A stretch of DNA of 9,791 bases, taken from NCBI GenBank assembly GCA_964464625.1, contig CAYXKD010000068.1:1-9791 (forward strand), written 5' to 3'. Positions 5,817-9,791 of this stretch are shown here, in pieces. A program made the translations under genes and the position numbers. The stretch is from JAAZIN01 sp964464625. GTDB lineage: Bacteria > Bacillota > Dethiobacteria > DTU022. The notes under the pieces are model-generated. The model did not search any database and was not told the DNA's origin. It worked only from the letters and a program-made list of their open reading frames with translations. Each line of letters opens with the position of its first letter. Positions within the stretch are counted from its first letter, which is position 1.

Positions 5817-6145
5817 CGCTTTTCCCCTTTTCAGGAATGACAGAGTCAACCCGCCACTCAGTATCTGCCATTAAACGTTAATCTGGAGCAGGAGCGTACA
5901 GGGTTTACCTGCACCATCTCAGTATATTATAAACGGTATCATTATTTATGTCACTAAAAGCGATAATCAAGATCCCAGCACCACCTCCAGAGCAGTCCCA
6001 CTGTGCCGAGTGGCACCGGGAAAGGTAAACTGCCCCGAGGAGCAGATAAAGAGAGTATTATTTCACCATTATTTGAATATAAGGCGAAAAGGAAGGAATT
6101 TAACAGGGAGACGGGTAATAAAAGAAAGCGAAAGGGGAGATGAAA
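5817..6145. other. Divergent intergenic region, deacetylase / carbonic anhydrase-like
   Basis: This is about 330 bp between divergent genes. The left third holds the deacetylase promoter (5926-5954) and its leader of about 100 nt, which contains a 28-codon ATG-started frame (5785-5871, minus) lacking a Shine-Dalgarno. In the middle, CCACT...AGTGG and GTGCC...GGCAC (5998-6016) form two mutually exclusive 5-bp stems with no T-run. Upstream of the plus-strand gene I find no convincing -35/-10 pair (isolated TATTAT at 6056 and TATAAG at 6078), only the Shine-Dalgarno GGGGAG (6134-6139). Confidence 0.5.
5926..5954 (-). promoter_or_regulatory. Promoter of the deacetylase gene
   Basis: The minus-strand -35 GTGACA (5949-5954, 5 of 6) is 17 bp from a perfect -10 TATAAT (5926-5931). 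The transcript would begin near 5919, leaving about 100 nt before TTG 5816. That leader is long enough to carry regulation, but no known riboswitch was recognised in it. Confidence 0.7.
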
Positions 6146-6685
6146 ATGATTGTTCTGGAGTACAATGGTAAAAAGCCACAGATCGGCAAAGATGTATTTA
6201 TCGCACCCGGTGCAACCATCATCGGCGATGTAGTCATCGACGAGGGGGCAAGTATCTGGTTTGGAGCTGTGGTCCGGGGTGATTTCGGACGGATTAGAAT
6301 CGGGAGCGGAAGCAGCATTCAGGACAACACCGTAATTCATGCAATGCCTGAATGCGAAACGGTGGTCGGGGAAAATGTTACCGTTGCTCACAGTGCCGTT
6401 TTGCATGGCTGCCGCATTGGCCGGGGAGCCATTATCGGAATGAGGTCCGTGGTGCAAGATTTTTGCGAGATCGGAGAGGAGGCAATGATCGCCGCCGGCA
6501 GCGTCGTGACCGATGGAACAATCATTCCGGCACGTCATCTTGCTGCCGGTGTACCCGCCCGTGTAAAAAAAGAGATAGAGGGGACTTCCCTCATGTGGGT
6601 GACTTCAAGCTCATCCTCTTATCAGGAGCTTGCCCAAAGCTATCTAAAGCAAGGTATCGGGCGCTACCGCCCCGATCACGGCTAG
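6146..6685 (+). CDS. Gamma-carbonic anhydrase-like hexapeptide-repeat protein
   Basis: This 179-residue protein is of the gamma-class carbonic anhydrase-like family (YrdA/PaaY/YtoA), a trimeric left-handed beta-helix built from hexapeptide repeats such as IGDVVI, IRIGSG and VVGENV. The metal-binding histidines are present, counted from ATG 6140: His67 (VIHAMP), His84 (VAHSA) and His89 (LHGC). The conserved Arg46 (VVRGD) and Gln61-Asp62 (SIQDN) are also present. The ligands support metal binding and possible CO2 hydration. However, family members of this size lack the acidic loop of the Methanosarcina enzyme Cam, and many are poorly active or have other roles (thioesterase for PaaY), so activity is not assured. 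The C-terminal helix (about 153-176) is normal. I prefer ATG 6146 over ATG 6140 because GGGGAG lies 6 nt before 6146 but touches 6140. It stands alone and is convergent with the acyl-CoA synthetase gene. Confidence 0.9.
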   Translation: MIVLEYNGKKPQIGKDVFIAPGATIIGDVVIDEGASIWFGAVVRGDFGRIRIGSGSSIQDNTVIHAMPECETVVGENVTVAHSAVLHGCRIGRGAIIGMRSVVQDFCEIGEEAMIAAGSVVTDGTIIPARHLAAGVPARVKKEIEGTSLMWVTSSSSSYQELAQSYLKQGIGRYRPDHG

Positions 6686-6745
6686 TGGGCCACTCCAACC
6701 ATGTGGAACTGTACCCCTGGTAAAGAGCTGCACGCCAGCCATGCT

Positions 6746-8896
6746 TTATAGAAGGATCAGCGCATCAGCGGCTACAGCACGCCCCCCCGGACAGATCACC
6801 AGGGGGTTGATCTCCATCTCGCGGTAGCTTTCCCTGAGCGAGGCGGCGAGCTGGGAGAAACGGGAAAAGGAGGTAAATAAAGAAGCTGTATCTACCGGTT
6901 CCTCTCCCCGGAATCCTTTTAGTAAAGGAGCACTTTTCAGCTCGCCAATCATCTCCTGAACCTCACCCGGTTTCAGTGGCGCCAGTCGCATGGCTATATC
7001 ACGAAATAGCTCCACATGAATGCCGCCAAAACCGAGCAACACCAGGGGGCCAAAAACTGAATCATTCTTTGCCCCTGCAATCATCTCCAGTTGTACCGGG
7101 AGCATCTCTTCTACCAGGAAACCTGCAGGTTTAATTCCGGGAACCTTTAGAGCCAGATTGCGATCGATCTGCTCCCAAGCCTGGCGCAGCATAGCTGCGT
7201 CGCGTAAATCAACCTTGATTACACCCAACTCGGTCTTATGAGCAATTTGTTCTGAAACAACTTTCAGCACTACCGGATACCCTATATTACTGGCCGCAGC
7301 TGCGGCATCTTCATACGACTTTACTACTTCACCGCAGGGAATATCAATTCCCCAGTTGGAAAGGATTTTTTTAGCCTCTGCTTCGTTAAGGTTACGACCC
7401 CTGCCCGCAGGCATTTTAGGGCGCAGGCTTTCTACCTGCCCCCGGGTCACAGGAAACTGAAAGGCAGTTCTTTCCGTTTTGACACGCGCGTTTTGAAATG
7501 AAGCATAACGCCACGCAACAGCTATTGCATTAATTCCATCTTTCAGCTCTCTGAAAAAGGGGATCCCGCTTTCCAAGATAACCTTTTTGGCTTCGCGCCT
7601 GCAGCCGGGCCAGATTATAATAAAAGGCTTATCTGTTTCCCTGAAAAGTTGGGCCATCATCTTTGCCGGTGCCGCCCCTAAAGAACGCCAGAGGGCTGTG
7701 GTAAAGATAAAAATATCCACACCGGGGTCAGACAGGATAATCTCAATGGTTTCGCGGACCTCGTCAAGCTTAGTAACCAGCGCCGCAGTGGGATCGAGAG
7801 GATTGCGCACAGTGGCAATAGAAGGCATGAGCCTCTGCAGGGCCTGGACAGTCTCTGGCGAAAAACAAGCCAGTTCCAGTCCTGCTGCGGCGCATAGGTC
7901 GGTTGCCAGGACCCCCATACCACCAGAAAGCGAGAACACGGCAGCGCGGTTCCCCCGGGGGAGACGGCCTGGGGTAAAAACCTTGATAAGCGAAAGCATT
8001 TCAGTTAGCGTTTCGACCTCTATAACGCCTTCCTGCCGGAAAAGAGCGCGGTAGGCTTCCCGCGAACCAGCCAGGGCACCAGTATGGGAGCGAATCGCTG
8101 CGGCAGCCTCCTGCGAGGCACCTGCTTTAAGAATGAGCACCGGTTTACCCGCGTCGGCGGCGGCCCGGCAGGAACGACGGAACCCCTCCCCATCTCTAAC
8201 TCCTTCAAGATACCCCCCAATAACCTTAACCCGGGGCTCCTGAACCAGGAAATCAAGCACTGTCGTAAAATCAAGATTGAGCTCGTTGCCTGTGCTTATC
8301 ACATAAGAGAAGCCGAACTTCTCCAGATCAGCCAGAAATAGAGCCAATATGCCCAGCCCTCCACTCTGAGCGACAAAAGCCGCCGGGCCAGAACGGAGAG
8401 CACCGCTTTCAACGGTAAGCGAAAACGACGCCACCGCCGGCTGCAGCGCATTGATGAAACCGATACAGTTTGGCCCCAAAATGGTAAGATTGTTTTCCGC
8501 CGCCACTTTGGCCAGCTCTTGCTGGAGAGCCTCTCCCCGGCCGCCAATTTCGGCAAAACCGCCGCTCATTACCACCAGGTTTGTAATCTGAAGGGCGGCG
8601 CATTCCCTGGCCACAGAAGCGACCCGGGCCGCCTCCACCGCAATTATAACAAGGTCCGGTTTTGTTCCTATTTGCGACAGGCTAGCATATGCAGAAATCC
8701 CCTGAATATCCTTTCTTCCAGGATTGACAGGGTATATCCTACCGGTGTATCCATGTCTTTTTAATAATTGCAGCACCTTGCCACCCGGTTTGGCTGGATC
8801 AGCAGAGGCGCCCACTATAGCAATATCCCGGGGCCAGAAAAAATTTCGCATGTCACCGGCTGTTTTCTTTAGATTATTGTGCAAAATTCCACTCAT
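6746..8896 (-). CDS. NDP-forming acyl-CoA synthetase (acetate-CoA ligase, ADP-forming type), fused alpha-beta
   Basis: This cytoplasmic enzyme of the ADP-forming acyl-CoA synthetase superfamily reversibly converts acyl-CoA, ADP and phosphate to acid, ATP and CoA. Its 716 residues are typical of the single-chain form. In order: a CoA-binding Rossmann domain (about 16-145: IAIVGAS 25-31, ILGPNCIGFIN 139-149), two succinyl-CoA-ligase-like flavodoxin domains (about 165-465) with the phosphorylated His271 in RSHTGALAGS, and a C-terminal ATP-grasp domain (about 500-716: AKKILSNWGIDIP, YPVVLKVVSEQIAHKTELG with His553, FGPLVLLGFGGIHVEL, EINPLV). No acetyltransferase domain is attached, so this is not a Pat-type lysine acetylase. 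The acyl substrate cannot be read from the sequence. The ATG at 8896 has AAAAAGGG directly against it, with no spacing. The ATG at 8851 starts where the family usually does (MRNFFWPRDIAIVGAS) but has only a weak GGTGA next to it, so the start is unsure. It lies 70 bp downstream of the ttcA-like gene, possibly cotranscribed. Confidence 0.93.
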   Translation of the reverse strand: MSGILHNNLKKTAGDMRNFFWPRDIAIVGASADPAKPGGKVLQLLKRHGYTGRIYPVNPGRKDIQGISAYASLSQIGTKPDLVIIAVEAARVASVARECAALQITNLVVMSGGFAEIGGRGEALQQELAKVAAENNLTILGPNCIGFINALQPAVASFSLTVESGALRSGPAAFVAQSGGLGILALFLADLEKFGFSYVISTGNELNLDFTTVLDFLVQEPRVKVIGGYLEGVRDGEGFRRSCRAAADAGKPVLILKAGASQEAAAAIRSHTGALAGSREAYRALFRQEGVIEVETLTEMLSLIKVFTPGRLPRGNRAAVFSLSGGMGVLATDLCAAAGLELACFSPETVQALQRLMPSIATVRNPLDPTAALVTKLDEVRETIEIILSDPGVDIFIFTTALWRSLGAAPAKMMAQLFRETDKPFIIIWPGCRREAKKVILESGIPFFRELKDGINAIAVAWRYASFQNARVKTERTAFQFPVTRGQVESLRPKMPAGRGRNLNEAEAKKILSNWGIDIPCGEVVKSYEDAAAAASNIGYPVVLKVVSEQIAHKTELGVIKVDLRDAAMLRQAWEQIDRNLALKVPGIKPAGFLVEEMLPVQLEMIAGAKNDSVFGPLVLLGFGGIHVELFRDIAMRLAPLKPGEVQEMIGELKSAPLLKGFRGEEPVDTASLFTSFSRFSQLAASLRESYREMEINPLVICPGGRAVAADALILL

Positions 8897-8966
8897 CCCT
8901 TTTTATTTATAACTTCGTTCAAAAGAGGTGTTTATCCTTTTCCATTTTAGAATAACAGATCAGGTG

Positions 8967-9686
8967 CTACTCGGGAGGCCAGAGGGGACTTCTCAGAAAA
9001 GCACTGCGGATTTTTTGACGCAGATCGGGAAAGCGGAAAGAAAGCTCACTTACCAGCTCAGCCATCTCCTGCCTTTTTGTTTGGTTGTTTACAGGGCAGG
9101 GATTATCTATGATAGGAATATTCTCGCGCCGGGCCAGGGAAGCAAGGGTCTGCCCGGGAAGCTGGATAAGCGGTCTGATCAGGTAAAGACCGACGCGATC
9201 AAGATGAGTCCGCGGCTTAAAAGTGTTAAAATCACCCGTATAGATCAGGTTCAGTAAAAAGGTTTCAATAGCATCATCGAGATGGTGGCCCAGAGCGACC
9301 TTATTGGCGCCCAGCCCCAGTGCAGCTTGATGAAGCGCACCGCGGCGCAGCTTAGCGCATAAAGCACAGGGGTTCGTCTCCTGCCGCCGTTCGAAAACAA
9401 TCCGGGCAATGGCGGTTTTTTCTATATAGAGGGGAATCTGCAGACTCTCAGTATAACGCTGCATCAGCACAGGATCCACCGGCCACCCCAGGTCCACATA
9501 TATGGCCTGCAGGGCAAAATCGAAGGGGGCATGCCGTCGAAACAGCTCCAGGATGTAGAGAAGGGCGCCACTGTCCTTACCCCCCGACAAAGCCACGGCA
9601 ACACTGTCACCAGCTTCGATCATCCCGTATCGGTAGATCGTCTTCTTAACCCTCGTTAGAAACCATTTGCCGTCGCTTTTTGCCAA
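8967..9686 (-). CDS. ttcA: TtcA-family tRNA 2-thiolation protein (PP-loop ATPase, Fe-S)
   Basis: This is a member of the TtcA/TtuA branch of adenylating PP-loop enzymes that install sulfur in tRNA; TtcA makes 2-thiocytidine at position 32. The 239 residues carry the PP-loop SGGKDS (34-39), the second nucleotide-site motif GHHLDDAIET (133-142), and three cysteines placed as in the TtcA [4Fe-4S] cluster: CALC (Cys107, Cys110) and NPCP (Cys197). It is shorter than E. coli TtcA (about 311 residues) and lacks the zinc-finger cysteines of TtuA, so the exact tRNA position is uncertain. TilS (lysidine synthetase) is unlikely because TilS lacks the CxxC...C set. The start is TTG (9684-9686) with GGAGGG 6 nt upstream, a good match, and a promoter just beyond. 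The acyl-CoA synthetase follows on the same strand. Confidence 0.86.
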   Translation of the reverse strand: MAKSDGKWFLTRVKKTIYRYGMIEAGDSVAVALSGGKDSGALLYILELFRRHAPFDFALQAIYVDLGWPVDPVLMQRYTESLQIPLYIEKTAIARIVFERRQETNPCALCAKLRRGALHQAALGLGANKVALGHHLDDAIETFLLNLIYTGDFNTFKPRTHLDRVGLYLIRPLIQLPGQTLASLARRENIPIIDNPCPVNNQTKRQEMAELVSELSFRFPDLRQKIRSAFLRSPLWPPE

Positions 9687-9726
9687 TAAAAACCCTCCAC
9701 CCTGTTTAACCCCATATGTTACAATG

Positions 9727-9735
9727 ATTATAACA
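9727..9735 (-). promoter_or_regulatory. Extended -10 promoter for the ttcA-like gene
   Basis: The minus-strand TGTTATAAT is a perfect -10 (9727-9732) with a TGn extension. The -35 region (TTAGGC at 17-bp spacing) is poor, as is usual for extended -10 promoters. Transcription should begin near 9720, about 35 nt before the TTG start. Confidence 0.55.
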
Positions 9736-9791
9736 ACCTGACTTTAACAGCCTAAAGTAAAGAAAACGGGCCGCACCCCTTGCTGGCAAAG

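Noticed and set aside
5998..6016. Overlapping hairpins in the divergent intergenic region as a terminator or riboswitch
   Set aside because: The stems are only 5 bp, mutually exclusive, and lack a T-run. They match no riboswitch class I know.
5954..6538. Minus-strand open frame (194 codons) opposite the carbonic anhydrase-like gene
   Set aside because: It runs antisense to a clearly conserved hexapeptide-repeat protein, and its translation is Cys/His/Pro-rich with no domain.
7587..8054. Plus-strand open frame (155 codons) opposite the acyl-CoA synthetase
   Set aside because: It is antisense to conserved coding sequence with a Ser/Arg-rich translation typical of shadow frames.
9736..9791. 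Possible gene end or terminator at the right edge (GC-rich block then TTTTCTTT on the minus strand)
   Set aside because: The GGGG...CCC stem is at most 3 bp and no frame has a recognisable product. There is too little sequence to decide.

Overview
The window looks like ordinary chromosome from an endospore-forming, anaerobic member of the Firmicutes (Clostridia in the broad sense, perhaps a Peptococcaceae or Syntrophomonadaceae relative). The reasons are a GerM-type sporulation lipoprotein, a CodY global regulator, strong Shine-Dalgarno sequences of the GGAGG type, TTGACA/TATAAT promoters, GTG and TTG starts, and an ADP-forming acyl-CoA synthetase next to an iron-sulfur TtcA-type protein. The genus cannot be fixed from this sequence. 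No tRNA, rRNA, CRISPR array, insertion sequence or prophage gene was seen.

Layout, left to right. (1) At the left edge is the hydrophobic C-terminus of a plus-strand gene, convergent with gerM. (2) A minus-strand cluster runs from a sigma-A-type promoter near 2773: UPF0316/DUF2179 membrane protein, then murI (glutamate racemase) 9 bp later, then, after a 197-bp gap with an (AT)8 tract and an inverted repeat, the GerM-like lipoprotein. (3) Divergent from it, a plus-strand DUF1287 secreted or anchored protein runs tail-to-tail into codY, and the two coding regions overlap by 88 bp. (4) codY (minus) has its own near-consensus promoter and Shine-Dalgarno. (5) Upstream of codY is a minus-strand polysaccharide deacetylase whose N-terminal membrane domain resembles a catalytically dead PlsY acyltransferase. 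It also has its own promoter and a leader of about 100 nt. (6) A plus-strand gamma-carbonic-anhydrase-like hexapeptide protein follows, convergent with (7) a minus-strand pair: a TtcA-like PP-loop/Fe-S tRNA thiolation protein and a single-chain NDP-forming acyl-CoA synthetase.

Functionally, the left half is cell-envelope and sporulation work (D-glutamate for peptidoglycan, GerM, a possible wall peptidase, a deacetylase) around the nutrient regulator CodY. The right half is central metabolism and tRNA modification. I found no undescribed defence or mobile system. The observations most worth checking are the PlsY-like/NodB fusion, the unusual CodY effector domain with three cysteines, the codY/DUF1287 antisense overlap, and several palindromes in the codY and gerM upstream regions. 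No classical intrinsic terminator (GC stem plus T-run) was found in any intergenic gap.
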